Shown here: piece after piece, positions 28,587-36,974 of the stretch | How the letters are laid out: each line of letters begins with the position of its first letter | Numbering within the stretch: position 1 is the stretch's first letter | Assembly (NCBI RefSeq): GCF_039973015.1 | Contig: NZ_JBDWLT010000002.1 | Span: 186,001 to 250,000, forward strand | DNA from: Parvibaculum sp039973015 | Lineage (GTDB): Bacteria > Pseudomonadota > Alphaproteobacteria > Parvibaculales > Parvibaculaceae | Reading direction: 5' to 3' | DNA: 64,000 nt | The notes under the pieces: model-generated | Databases searched by the model: none | What the model saw: the letters and a program-made list of their open reading frames with translations, nothing else | Told to the model about the DNA's origin: nothing | Made by a program: the position numbers and the translations under genes

Positions 28587-29432
28587 TCAGTGAGGCCGGT
28601 CGCCATCCACCGTTACACGTTCCATGTGGCGGCGATGTCCGTGATAGTCGTTCAGGGCAAAGTGCTGCGCGGCCCGGTTATCCCAGAAGGCGATGGCATT
28701 CTTCGACCAGCGGAAGCGGCAGGTGAATGGTTCCTGCGTGCAGTGTTCAAAGAGAAAGTTGAGGAGAGGGCGGCTTTCGCGCCGCGTCATGCCGACGAAT
28801 TTTTCGGTGAAAGCCGGGTTCACATAGAGAGCCTTGCGCCCTGTCTCGGGATGGGTGCGCACGACGGGATGCTCGAAAACGGGCGTATCGTCGTTTGCGG
28901 TTGCGACCTGCATCGAGGAGCGTTTCTGTGCCGAGGCACCGCGCTCGCTATATTCGCCCTTTGCAGTGTGCAGAGCTTTCAGGCCCTCCAGCATCTTTTT
29001 CATGCCATCGGACAGCGTCTCATAGGCGAGATACTGATTTGCCCAGAGCGTGTCGCCGCCATAGGGTGGCACTTCTTTGGCGTAAAGGATGGAGCCGAGC
29101 GCGGGCTCTTCCAGGAATGACATGTCGGAATGCCAGCCACCGCCAAAATTGATGCGGTCTTCCGGTTCCTTCACGATCTGCATGATTTCGGGATGCCCCT
29201 CCATACCCTTCACGTAAGGGTGAATATTGAGCGTCCCGAAGCGCCGGCCGAAGGCCTTGTGCTGCTCATGCGTGATGTGCTGATCGCGAAAGAAAATCAC
29301 AACATGGTCGAGGAAGGCCTGATGAATATCGTCGAAGATTTCGTTGGATAGCTCCTTCGACAGATCGACGCCCTCGATCTCCGCTCCGAGAGCGCCGGAG
29401 ATCGGCTTCACATCGATGGTCTTGTAGCTCAT
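28587..29432 (-). CDS. TauD/TfdA-family Fe(II)/2-oxoglutarate dioxygenase
   Basis: 281 residues. Conserved core: DVKPISGALGAEIEGVDL at the N-terminus, the Fe facial triad H-x-D in GGWHSDMSF, and the distal His in WDNRAAQHFALNDYHG with the 2-oxoglutarate-binding Arg soon after (RRHMER). Strong GGGAGG ribosome site. Family members oxidatively release sulfite from taurine, or cleave phenoxyacetates or alkylsulfates; the substrate cannot be fixed. Between the GST and radical SAM genes of the cluster. Confidence 0.92.
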   Translation of the reverse strand: MSYKTIDVKPISGALGAEIEGVDLSKELSNEIFDDIHQAFLDHVVIFFRDQHITHEQHKAFGRRFGTLNIHPYVKGMEGHPEIMQIVKEPEDRINFGGGWHSDMSFLEEPALGSILYAKEVPPYGGDTLWANQYLAYETLSDGMKKMLEGLKALHTAKGEYSERGASAQKRSSMQVATANDDTPVFEHPVVRTHPETGRKALYVNPAFTEKFVGMTRRESRPLLNFLFEHCTQEPFTCRFRWSKNAIAFWDNRAAQHFALNDYHGHRRHMERVTVDGDRPH

Positions 29433-29455
29433 GCGAGGCCTCCCTCTTGCGATGT

Positions 29456-30064
29456 TTATGCGGTCGCCTTCTTGAATGCCTCGCGGCTGGCGAGCTGGCC
29501 GAAATAGCTGCCCACATTCGGGTAGTCGTCCGTCAGCAGGCCGAACATTTTGCACAGCACAAGATCATAGCCGAGCATGATGTCGGCGGCCGTGAACTCC
29601 GTGCCACAGATGAAGTCCTTCCCCGCCAGCTCCTTGTCGAGAATACCGAGAATCTTCTTTGCGCTCTCGACGGCTTCCGCGGCGACCTGCGGGATGCGCT
29701 GGTCTTCCGGGCGAATGAAGGAGTGCTGCGCGATGTTGCCGAGCGGCACCATGAAGGTCGCTTCCGCAAAGTGGAACCACTGGAGATATTTTCCGTGTTC
29801 GGCTGTACCGGGTTTCGGTTCCAGGCGTCCCTTGCCGTGCTTCGCCATCAGATACTGGATGATAGCGCCCGACTCATTCAGAATCAGCCCGTCTTCGTCG
29901 ATGGATGGCACTTTGCCGAGCGGGTGGATCGCCAGATATTTCTCTGACTGCAAATCCTCGGCGGCAAACTTCAGTGTCTGCAGCTCGTAAGAAATGCCGA
30001 GCTCTTCGCAAAGCCAGATGAGACGAAGCGAACGCGTGTTCGGTGCATGATAAATCTTGAGCAT
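29456..30064 (-). CDS. Glutathione S-transferase
   Basis: 202 residues: N-terminal thioredoxin-like half (MLKIYHAPNTRSLRLIWLCEELG; VPSIDEDGLILNESGAIIQYL with the cis-Pro and the Glu-Ser GSH contacts) and an all-helical C-terminal half (FICGTEFTAADIMLGYDL). Downstream of the VOC gene, with a strong GGGAGG ribosome site. Within the cluster it could conjugate or isomerise an electrophilic intermediate. Confidence 0.93.
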   Translation of the reverse strand: MLKIYHAPNTRSLRLIWLCEELGISYELQTLKFAAEDLQSEKYLAIHPLGKVPSIDEDGLILNESGAIIQYLMAKHGKGRLEPKPGTAEHGKYLQWFHFAEATFMVPLGNIAQHSFIRPEDQRIPQVAAEAVESAKKILGILDKELAGKDFICGTEFTAADIMLGYDLVLCKMFGLLTDDYPNVGSYFGQLASREAFKKATA

Positions 30065-30076
30065 GTTTCCTCCCTG

Positions 30077-30097
30077 CGGGCCCCTTTTTCGGGGCCT
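30077..30097 (-). other. GC hairpin in the GST leader
   Basis: On the minus strand GGCCCC-gaaaa-GGGGCC (positions 30077-30097 region), immediately before the GGGAGG ribosome site of the GST gene and after the VOC stop. Without a following T-run it is not a simple terminator; it could hold the ribosome site or protect the processed message. Confidence 0.4.
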
Positions 30098-30140
30098 CCA
30101 TTTCTCAATGGCGGAAGTCTAGCGAAGGAAGAGGGCTCTG

Positions 30141-30827
30141 TCAGTCCAGTGCACCGACAAGGGAGGCCCGCTGGGACATTTCGATCCAGTTGCCGTCCGG
30201 GTCGCGGATGAAGGAGATGCGCGCCACCTTGCCGAGAGTGCGCGGCGCATGCCCTTGTGTGCCGCCACGGGCGAGGATTGCGGCGTGCTCTTCGTCGACA
30301 TTGCGAATCTGGATCGTGATGTAACGCAGGCCTGCTCCTTCCATGACGGGATCGGGCCGAGCGTCATCGGCTTTTTCGACGAGAATGACGCTGTCCCCGC
30401 AGAGAAAGCTGTCGCCGCCCAGTTCCGGCACGTCCGGCAGGCCGAGGGAGACGGCATAGAAGCGCCGATGCGTATTCACATCCCGTACGCCGAGCCGGAT
30501 GCCGATCCTTTCGATGCCGAAAGCGCCCGGTGGTACCAGAGTCACCTTGTTGCCGTCCGGGTCGGTCAGGCGTTTGGCGCCCAGCAACCCTTCGCGCGCG
30601 ATCAGCAATTCGCGGTAGCCGGAAGGGGGCGCGGCGGGCAGGTCGTTTTTCGTATGGTTGATCTTCAGCACGGAGCCCATCAGGTCGTGGCGGTGCTGTT
30701 GCAATCCGCCGCCGAGCGGCAGCACATGGTCGAGCGGCAGGCCAATTTCGTTCTGCCAGAAGTCGAGCATGGGTTCGAGATGGCTGGTGAAGAGGCCGAC
30801 ATCGATGTGCGGTTTTGCGAGTTCCAT
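30141..30827 (-). CDS. Two-domain VOC family protein (extradiol dioxygenase/glyoxalase-like)
   Basis: 228 residues holding two VOC modules: HIDVGLFTSHLEPMLDFWQNEIGLP ... LTDPDGNKVTLVPP, and IGIRLGVRDVNTHRRFYAVSLGLP ... IRDPDGNWIEMSQRA. Each second half carries the DPDGN metal-ligand strand. Both modules in one chain can build an intact active site. Upstream of GST and downstream of the thiolase-like gene (17 bases). Likely an isomerase, hydrolase or ring-cleavage enzyme in the same pathway. Confidence 0.85.
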   Translation of the reverse strand: MELAKPHIDVGLFTSHLEPMLDFWQNEIGLPLDHVLPLGGGLQQHRHDLMGSVLKINHTKNDLPAAPPSGYRELLIAREGLLGAKRLTDPDGNKVTLVPPGAFGIERIGIRLGVRDVNTHRRFYAVSLGLPDVPELGGDSFLCGDSVILVEKADDARPDPVMEGAGLRYITIQIRNVDEEHAAILARGGTQGHAPRTLGKVARISFIRDPDGNWIEMSQRASLVGALD

Positions 30828-30844
30828 ATCGGCCTCTCCTTTGC

Positions 30845-31987
30845 TCAGGGCGCTTCGTTCGAGAAGACGATGGTGCCGGACGCGGCGAACATGCCCCCGA
30901 CGCCATGCGCGATAGAGATTTTCGCTCCCGGCACTTGCGCAGGCGCGATGCCCCGCATCTGACGTACACTTTCCTGCAATGCATACATGCCGTACATGCC
31001 GGAATGCATATAAGAGAGGCCGCCACCATTGGTGTTGAGCGGGAGTTTTCCGCCTGGCCGCGTATGGCCCTCGCGGATGAAGGCGGCTGCTTCGCCGCGC
31101 TCGCAGAAGCCCAGATCCTCGAGCCCGTAAAGCGGCAGATGTGCGAAAGCGTCATAGATCATCAGATGATCGACATCCGAATGTTTGATGCCCGCCTCAT
31201 CAAAGGCCTTCTTGCCGGAGACGCGGAAGGCCTTGGAGGTGGTGAAGTCTTCCATCTGGCTGATCATGGGCGTCTCGCAGCTTTCGCCCGTACCGAGGAT
31301 ATAGGCAGGCTTCTGCGGGAAGTCCTTTGCGCGCTCGGCGCTGGTGAGAATGAGTGCGCCGCCGCCATCGGTGACAAGGCAGCACATCAAGAGCCGGAAA
31401 GGCCAGGCGATCATCTTCGAATTGAGAACATCGTCGACTGTGATCGGATCGCGGAATGAAGCGCGCGGGTTCTTTGCCGCCCATTCGCGCTGGACAACCG
31501 CAACCTGCGCGAGGTCTTCCTCGTTCATGCCGACATCCTTCATGTAGCGAAGGACGGGGATCGTGAACATGGTCGGCGGATTGGTCACGCCGTAAGGTAC
31601 CTCGAACTGGCCCATCTGGCTTGCCGGGTCGCGGGAGAAGCGCCGCGCGCCGACGCGCGAACGTCCCGATTCCGCGTGGGTGATGAGCACCGTGTTGCAG
31701 AGCCCTTCATTGATCGCGGCCGCCGCGTGGCGGACATGCAGCATGAAGGAACAGCCGCCCACGCTCGTCCCGTCCACCCATGTGGGTGTGATGCCGAGAT
31801 AATGCGCGACCTCGACCGGGCTGTCGCCCGCCGTCGCCACGCCGTCGATATCCTTCGCGGTAAGCCCCGCATCCTTCATCGCGTTCAGGGCGGCGTCCGC
31901 ATGCAGCATGATCTGCGACATGTTCGGAATCTTGCCCATCTCCGTCGTTTCGGCGGCGCCGACGACGGCTACTGTTTTCTGTTTCAT
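30845..31987 (-). CDS. Thiolase-like / SCP-x/Ltp-type acyl-CoA enzyme
   Basis: 380 residues with a thiolase fold (GAAETTEMGKIPN, DGVATAG, TSVGGCSFMLH with a Cys at the nucleophile zone, GLSYMHSGMYGMYALQE, and IAHGVGGMFAASGT as the C-terminal His-loop). It is of the lipid-transfer-protein thiolase type and is followed in the operon order by DUF35 (upstream) exactly as Ltp2-DUF35 steroid/side-chain aldolases are. It probably cleaves a C-C bond in an acyl-CoA. The classical CxG loop is altered, so a retro-aldol activity is more likely than thiolysis. Confidence 0.88.
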   Translation of the reverse strand: MKQKTVAVVGAAETTEMGKIPNMSQIMLHADAALNAMKDAGLTAKDIDGVATAGDSPVEVAHYLGITPTWVDGTSVGGCSFMLHVRHAAAAINEGLCNTVLITHAESGRSRVGARRFSRDPASQMGQFEVPYGVTNPPTMFTIPVLRYMKDVGMNEEDLAQVAVVQREWAAKNPRASFRDPITVDDVLNSKMIAWPFRLLMCCLVTDGGGALILTSAERAKDFPQKPAYILGTGESCETPMISQMEDFTTSKAFRVSGKKAFDEAGIKHSDVDHLMIYDAFAHLPLYGLEDLGFCERGEAAAFIREGHTRPGGKLPLNTNGGGLSYMHSGMYGMYALQESVRQMRGIAPAQVPGAKISIAHGVGGMFAASGTIVFSNEAP

Positions 31988-31992
31988 CGCGG

Positions 31993-32406
31993 TTACCCTT
32001 TCGACGGCTTGAACTTCGGAAGGCTGATCTCGTCATTCGCCTTCTCGAAGGTCACTTCGAGGGCCATGTCGAGTTCAAGTGCTTCCGGTGTCTGCGGGCA
32101 GCCGACGATGTTCGTCATCATGCGCGGGCCTTCGGCCAGCGTCACGACGGCAATCGAATGCGGCTTGTCGCCGAAGTCGGGGCGCGGGCGGTGGTTGATC
32201 ACGTAGGAATAGAGAGTTGCCTTGCCACTCGCCTTGTAGATTTCCACGTCGCGCGAGCCACAGGCGGGGCAAAAGGGGCGCGGCGGAAAATAGCTTTCCT
32301 TGCAGCTTGTGCAGCGCTGAAGTCTCAGTCCACCCTCGCGGCAGCCGTCCCAGAAATGCCGGGTTTCGGGCGTCGGCGCGGGCAGCGGGCGATTATATTC
32401 CGCCAT
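31993..32406 (-). CDS. Zn-ribbon/OB-fold DUF35 protein partner of the thiolase-like enzyme
   Basis: 137 residues. Rubredoxin-like zinc knuckle at the N-terminus (RCTSCKESYFPPRPFCPACGSRD; Cys pairs) and a C-terminal OB-fold (SGKATLYSYVINHRP). DUF35 proteins bind and complete the active site of Ltp2-type aldolases. It ends five bases upstream of the thiolase gene and is first of the minus-strand cluster, so it likely marks its promoter side. Confidence 0.93.
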   Translation of the reverse strand: MAEYNRPLPAPTPETRHFWDGCREGGLRLQRCTSCKESYFPPRPFCPACGSRDVEIYKASGKATLYSYVINHRPRPDFGDKPHSIAVVTLAEGPRMMTNIVGCPQTPEALELDMALEVTFEKANDEISLPKFKPSKG

Positions 32407-32558
32407 GTCATGCTCCCTGATTTTTTGTCGTTTTCGAGTGCGGGGAGAATAGCCGGGGGGGCCCCTTTGGCAAACTCCCGGATTTCCGCGGTTTGGCGGC
32501 GTTGAATTAGGGCTATCCAGCCTCTATGTTTCGATTTGAGACAGTGAGCGAGGTTTCG

Positions 32559-32954
32559 ATGTCTATGCGCATGTTCGTTCTGGCCGGGTTGTTTGCGGCG
32601 GGCCTTTCGGGCCCGGCGGTGGCCGATGGTGCGCGCTGGATTGACCCCTGGGCGCCTCACGACGCCTATCCCGAGCTAGCGGGTGGTCCGCGGGAAGCTG
32701 CTCCCGCCTATCGGCAGGGCAGCGTCGTCTGGATCGACCCCTTCGCGGACGAGCGCTGCGATTGCGAGAGGGAAAGTGCGGAGGTTGCCGGCTCCCTCGG
32801 CCTTGCGGGCTTCAATGGCGGTGTGGGCAATCGCCAGAGCGTCGTCGTGATCCAGAACGGCTTCTATTTCAATCGCTCTCTTCCGGCCGGTCAGGTCGCG
32901 ATGACGGGCGCGCGTGCCGCACCGGTTCATTCGCTCGGTCATCCGCGCTTCTGA
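32559..32954 (+). CDS. Hypothetical secreted protein
   Basis: 131 residues with a signal peptide (MSMRMFVLAGLFAAGLSGPAVA). No recognised domain. The mature part contains two similar short motifs, RWIDPWAPHD and VWIDPFADER, and a CDCERES stretch, then a Gly/Asn-rich segment and a strand-rich tail. Start chosen by GAGG upstream and signal peptide; an ATG 11 codons earlier is possible. Divergent from the DUF35 gene; convergent to nitroreductase. Function unknown. Confidence 0.75.
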   Translation: MSMRMFVLAGLFAAGLSGPAVADGARWIDPWAPHDAYPELAGGPREAAPAYRQGSVVWIDPFADERCDCERESAEVAGSLGLAGFNGGVGNRQSVVVIQNGFYFNRSLPAGQVAMTGARAAPVHSLGHPRF

Positions 32955-32963
32955 TTTCCTCTT

Positions 32964-33635
32964 TCATTCGAATCCGTGAAATGTCGCGAAGCTGTCGAGC
33001 GGTTCGCGCTCGGCGACAAGCGTGTTCACGGCTTGTGTTTCGTCCGCATAGCCGAGCGACATGCCGCAGATGATATATTCATCTTCGGGGACATTCAGCA
33101 CACGCCGCGTCACCGACCAGAAGTTGTTCCATGCTCCTTGCGAGCAGGTGTCGAGGCCGCGCGCCTTTGCCGCCAGCATGATCGACTGCATGAAGATGCC
33201 GATATCGAGGAAACTCATCGCGTCGAGATCCTTGTCGATCGTGAAGATGATGCCGACAGGCGCGTCGAAGAACTGGTAGTTCCGGCCCCATTGTTTCCAG
33301 TTCGCCGCCTGGTCCCCCTTCGGAATGCCGAGCAATCCATACATCGCCTTGCCGAGTGTGCGCATGCGCGTCGTGTAGGGCTCCTTGCGCTTCGAGGTCC
33401 GGGGAAACTCCGCGCCCTTGTCTTCAGGGTCCGTTTCGCGATGCGCCAGCACTTCTTCTTCAAGGCGGCGGCGCACGTCGCCTGCGACCACATGGACCTT
33501 CCAGGGCTGGATATTCGTGCCGGATGGCGAAAGCCGCGCGAGTTCGAGAATCTCCGTCACGAGGGCGAGGGGCACGGGATCGGGTTTGAAAGCGCGCACG
33601 GATTTACGCGCCTTCAGCGCTTCGTCGAGTTTCAT
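32964..33635 (-). CDS. Nitroreductase family protein
   Basis: 223 residues. The FMN-binding RKSVRAFKPDPVP near the N-terminus, LARLSPSGTNIQPWK, a middle GIIFTIDKDLDAMSFLDIGIFMQSIMLAA helix pair, and the C-terminal GMSLGYAD are typical of dimeric nitroreductase-fold flavoenzymes. Start MKLDEALKARK opens the conserved region; the frame extends 31 codons further without support. Substrate unknown. It stands between a secreted protein and the divergent sulfatase. Confidence 0.9.
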   Translation of the reverse strand: MKLDEALKARKSVRAFKPDPVPLALVTEILELARLSPSGTNIQPWKVHVVAGDVRRRLEEEVLAHRETDPEDKGAEFPRTSKRKEPYTTRMRTLGKAMYGLLGIPKGDQAANWKQWGRNYQFFDAPVGIIFTIDKDLDAMSFLDIGIFMQSIMLAAKARGLDTCSQGAWNNFWSVTRRVLNVPEDEYIICGMSLGYADETQAVNTLVAEREPLDSFATFHGFE

Positions 33636-33814
33636 TGGTAATCTCCGGAAAACCGATGTCGATGGCCGGATTGTTAGCAGGCGGGCCGCGCCCCGCAAGA
33701 AACATCTGCCGTCTTGATATAATTGCACTCATTATGCCATAAGGCTTTGCTCGCCCATGACCTGGAAAGCCGGGCGCCGATGCCAACGGCGTGGATGATG
33801 TTCAAGAGGAAAAG

Positions 33815-35590
33815 ATGAAACTCGTGAAACCGCTGGCGTTAGCCGCCGCTCTCGTCATCCCTGCTTTCGGGGCCGTTCAGGCGCAGGAAACGCGCCCCAA
33901 CATCGTGCTCATCCTCATCGACGATGTCGGCTTCAGCGATCTGGGCGCCTATGGCAGCGAGATTGCGACACCGAACATTGATGCGCTGGCGGCGCGCGGC
34001 GCTCTCTTCTCCAACTTTCATGCTTCTCCGATCTGCGCGCCGTCCCGCGCCATGCTGATGACGGGTGTCGACAGTCATCTGGCCGGGGTCGGCAACTTGC
34101 CGGAGTCCCTGCCCCTCGAGCATCGCGGGGAACCTGCCTATCTCGGGCATCTGGCCGACGACGTCGTCACGGTCGCGAGCCGTCTTCAGGCCGCAGGCTA
34201 CCGCACCACGATGGCGGGCAAATGGCATCTCGGCCATGATGAGCCGGACATGCTGCCGCCCGCCCATGGCTTTGATCGCTCCTTCGCGCTCGATGCATCG
34301 GGTGCCGACAACTGGGAGAAGCGCTCCTACTTGCCGATCTATGATACGGCGCCCTGGTTCGAGGATGGCAAGCCAGCAGACCTCCCGGAAGATTTCTATT
34401 CGTCGAAATTCATTGTCGACAAGACAATCCAGTATCTCGACCAGGGCGAGGAGAGCGGCAAGCCGTTCTTCTCTTATCTCGCCTTTCAGGCGAACCATAT
34501 TCCGCTGCAGGCGCCGCGAGAATTCGTCGACAAATATGTCGGCCGTTACGACAAAGGCTGGCACGAACTCCGCCAGTCGCGTTTTGAAGGCGTCCTCGGC
34601 AAGGGGCTCGTGCCGCAAGACACGGCGCTCGGGCCGATGCCGGAGGGCCTCAAGGAATGGGACAAGCTTTCCGATGACGAGAAGAAATCCTTCGCGATGA
34701 ACATGGCCGTTCATGCGGGTATGCTTGAGGCGATGGACCATCATGTAGGCCGCTTTGTCGAGCATCTGAAGGAGACGGGCGAATACGACAACACGATCTT
34801 CCTCGTGCTCTCGGATAACGGGCCGGAGCCAAACGATCCCCTCGCGACGCCCGGCTTCGCTCAATGGCTCTGGTGGGTCGGCTACAGCCGCGATCTCGAC
34901 AAGCTGGGCGAGAAAGGAACCTACGCCTTCATCGGTCCGGAATTTGCCAGTGCCAATGCGGCGCCGGGTTCCTTCTTCAAACTCTATGCGGGGGAGGGCG
35001 GTATCCGCGTACCCTTCATCGTGTCGGGCGAGGGCATTCCCGCGCTCGGCACCGTCAATGGCTTCAGCTTCATCACCGACATTGCGCCGACGATCCTCGG
35101 CATCGCCGGTGTTTCCGCGACCGATGAATTCGAAGGCAAGCGGGTGAAGGAGATGACGGGGCGCTCCCTTCTTCCCGTGCTGCGCGGCGAGAAAGCATCG
35201 CCCTATTCGGACGAGGACGCTGTCGGCATGGAAGCGGCGGGCAATGTCGCTCTCTTTCAAGGCGGCTACAAGCTTGTGCGCAACATGCCGCCCTATGGCG
35301 ATGGTGAATATTACCTCTACGACGTCGCCGCCGATCCGGGAGAGACGGAAGATATGAAAGAGGCTGAGCCCGAACGCTTCGCTGCCATGATGGCGGCGTA
35401 TCGCGACTATGCGGCCTCGGTCGGCGCGCTTGAGGTGCCGGCCGGTTACGAGCAGATGAAGCAGCTCACGGTCAATCGGCTGCATGACCGGCGAGGGCAG
35501 CTGATTGCCGCCGCACTCGTCGCGCTTGCCGTCCTTGCAGGTCTTGTCTGGCTCGCCGTTCTCGGTGTCCGGCGACTTGTCAGCCGTTAA
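33815..35590 (+). CDS. Arylsulfatase, membrane-anchored at the C-terminus
   Basis: 591 residues. Signal peptide, then sulfatase metal motif NIVLILIDDVGFSD, and the formylglycine signature C-x-P-S-R-x3-M-T-G with Cys74 (CAPSRAMLMTG), so it needs FGly maturation. KWHLGHDEP and SDNGPE are further sulfatase motifs. A hydrophobic segment with basic end (AALVALAVLAGLVWLAVLGVRR) closes the protein and probably anchors it in the inner membrane facing the periplasm, which is unusual for arylsulfatases. Start supported by AAGAGGA; the GTG eight codons earlier is less likely. Its stop TAA shares TTAA with the next convergent gene. Confidence 0.92.
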   Translation: MKLVKPLALAAALVIPAFGAVQAQETRPNIVLILIDDVGFSDLGAYGSEIATPNIDALAARGALFSNFHASPICAPSRAMLMTGVDSHLAGVGNLPESLPLEHRGEPAYLGHLADDVVTVASRLQAAGYRTTMAGKWHLGHDEPDMLPPAHGFDRSFALDASGADNWEKRSYLPIYDTAPWFEDGKPADLPEDFYSSKFIVDKTIQYLDQGEESGKPFFSYLAFQANHIPLQAPREFVDKYVGRYDKGWHELRQSRFEGVLGKGLVPQDTALGPMPEGLKEWDKLSDDEKKSFAMNMAVHAGMLEAMDHHVGRFVEHLKETGEYDNTIFLVLSDNGPEPNDPLATPGFAQWLWWVGYSRDLDKLGEKGTYAFIGPEFASANAAPGSFFKLYAGEGGIRVPFIVSGEGIPALGTVNGFSFITDIAPTILGIAGVSATDEFEGKRVKEMTGRSLLPVLRGEKASPYSDEDAVGMEAAGNVALFQGGYKLVRNMPPYGDGEYYLYDVAADPGETEDMKEAEPERFAAMMAAYRDYAASVGALEVPAGYEQMKQLTVNRLHDRRGQLIAAALVALAVLAGLVWLAVLGVRRLVSR

Positions 35591-36822
35591 AGGCCGAGCA
35601 CGGCCTTCGCCATGATGTTGCGCTGGATTTCGTTTGTGCCCGCATAGATGGAGCCTGCGCGGTCATTGAGATATTTCGGTGTAACCGGCCATGAATAATC
35701 CGGTCCCACCGGTGTCTCGTTCGGCGTGGTGGCGGGCGCGTCCGGCACGGGGCCGCCCGGTGCCGTCGCCTGCGGTTGGAACGGCAGCGTGTAATGCGCG
35801 ACGGCTTCAACCGCGAGCTCCGTCAGCCGCTGGCTCAGTTCGGTGCCGCGTGTCTTCAGCAACGATGATTCCGCGCCCGGCGCTTCACCATTGGACAAGG
35901 CCGACATAATCCGGTGCTCGGTATATTCCAGTGCCGTGATCTCGGCGGCCGCTTCCGCGAGTTTCCGCATAAAACTCTCGTCATCGAGCAGGCGGGCGCC
36001 GCCGTCGCCGGTTTCCGTCTGCGCGATATGGCGGATGCGGTCGAGCCGGGTGTGCAGTCCCGGCGCATAGGCGTGGCCACCACGCTCGAACTGCATGAGA
36101 TATTTTGCAACCGTCCAGCCGTCGCCGATCCTGCCCACGGCATTTTTCTTGGGCACGCGCACATCGGTAAAGAAAATCTGGTTCTGGATATGCTCGCCGG
36201 AAAGCATGATCAGCGGCTCCACTTTCACACCGGCCGTGTCCATATCGATCAGGATGAAGGTGATGCCGCGCTGCGGAATATCCTCTCTCGATGTCCGCAC
36301 GAGATTGAAGATGCGGTTTGCGTAGTTCGCATGCGTCGTCCAGATCTTCTGGCCGTTGCAGATGAAATCGTCTCCGTCTTCCTTCGCACTCATCTGAAGG
36401 CTCGCGAGGTCGGAGCCTGAGCCCGGTTCCGAATAACCCTGGCACCAGAAATCCTCGCCACTGAGAATGCGGGGCAGATAATACGCCTTCTGCTCTGGCG
36501 TCCCGTAGCCGATCAGTACCGGCCCGCACATGCCGAGCCCCATGGGCGAGAGGGGCGGGGCGCCTGATCCCGAAAGCTCGCTCGAAAAGATGTAGTGCTG
36601 GATCACGCTCCAGTCGCAGCCGCCATGCTCGACCGGCCAGGATGGCGCCACCCATCCCTTTTCGTGCAATGCCTTGTGCCAGGTCATGGTCGTTTCGTAA
36701 TCGGCATAGACGCTTGTCATGCGCCGCGTCACAGCGCGCAGGTCCGGCGTCAGTTTTTCATCGAGAAAGCTTCTGACTTCGTCGCGAAAGGCGGCATCTG
36801 CCGCACTGAATGCGAGTTCCAC
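35587..36822 (-). CDS. Acyl-CoA dehydrogenase
   Basis: 411 residues. Order: FRDEVRSFLDEK N-terminal helix, GYSEPGSGSDLASLQMSAK (FAD/substrate loop), DGDDFICNGQKIWTTHANYA, TDVRVPKKNAVG and the C-terminal YAGTNEIQRNIMAKAVLGL. A typical FAD-dependent alpha,beta-dehydrogenase of acyl-CoA; chain length not assignable. The GTG at 36822 behind GGGAG is preferred over an ATG 23 codons upstream because conservation begins there. Divergent from the GST gene. Confidence 0.93.
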   Translation of the reverse strand: MELAFSAADAAFRDEVRSFLDEKLTPDLRAVTRRMTSVYADYETTMTWHKALHEKGWVAPSWPVEHGGCDWSVIQHYIFSSELSGSGAPPLSPMGLGMCGPVLIGYGTPEQKAYYLPRILSGEDFWCQGYSEPGSGSDLASLQMSAKEDGDDFICNGQKIWTTHANYANRIFNLVRTSREDIPQRGITFILIDMDTAGVKVEPLIMLSGEHIQNQIFFTDVRVPKKNAVGRIGDGWTVAKYLMQFERGGHAYAPGLHTRLDRIRHIAQTETGDGGARLLDDESFMRKLAEAAAEITALEYTEHRIMSALSNGEAPGAESSLLKTRGTELSQRLTELAVEAVAHYTLPFQPQATAPGGPVPDAPATTPNETPVGPDYSWPVTPKYLNDRAGSIYAGTNEIQRNIMAKAVLGL

Positions 36823-36974
36823 GTTTTTCTCCCGGTATTCATTCAAATGCTTGTTAGAGGGAGTAAGCCGCCGCCGGGCCAGCCCTGTCAAATTGCTCGC
36901 TTTTCATGAGCTTTTCGTTAGGTCATTCTTGCTACACCGACAGCATAAAGGGCATCGGGCGCAGAGGGCGGATC

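Noticed and set aside
33839..35485. Long minus-strand open frame opposite the arylsulfatase
   Set aside because: The plus-strand protein has signal peptide, FGly motif and metal motifs; the antisense reading has none.
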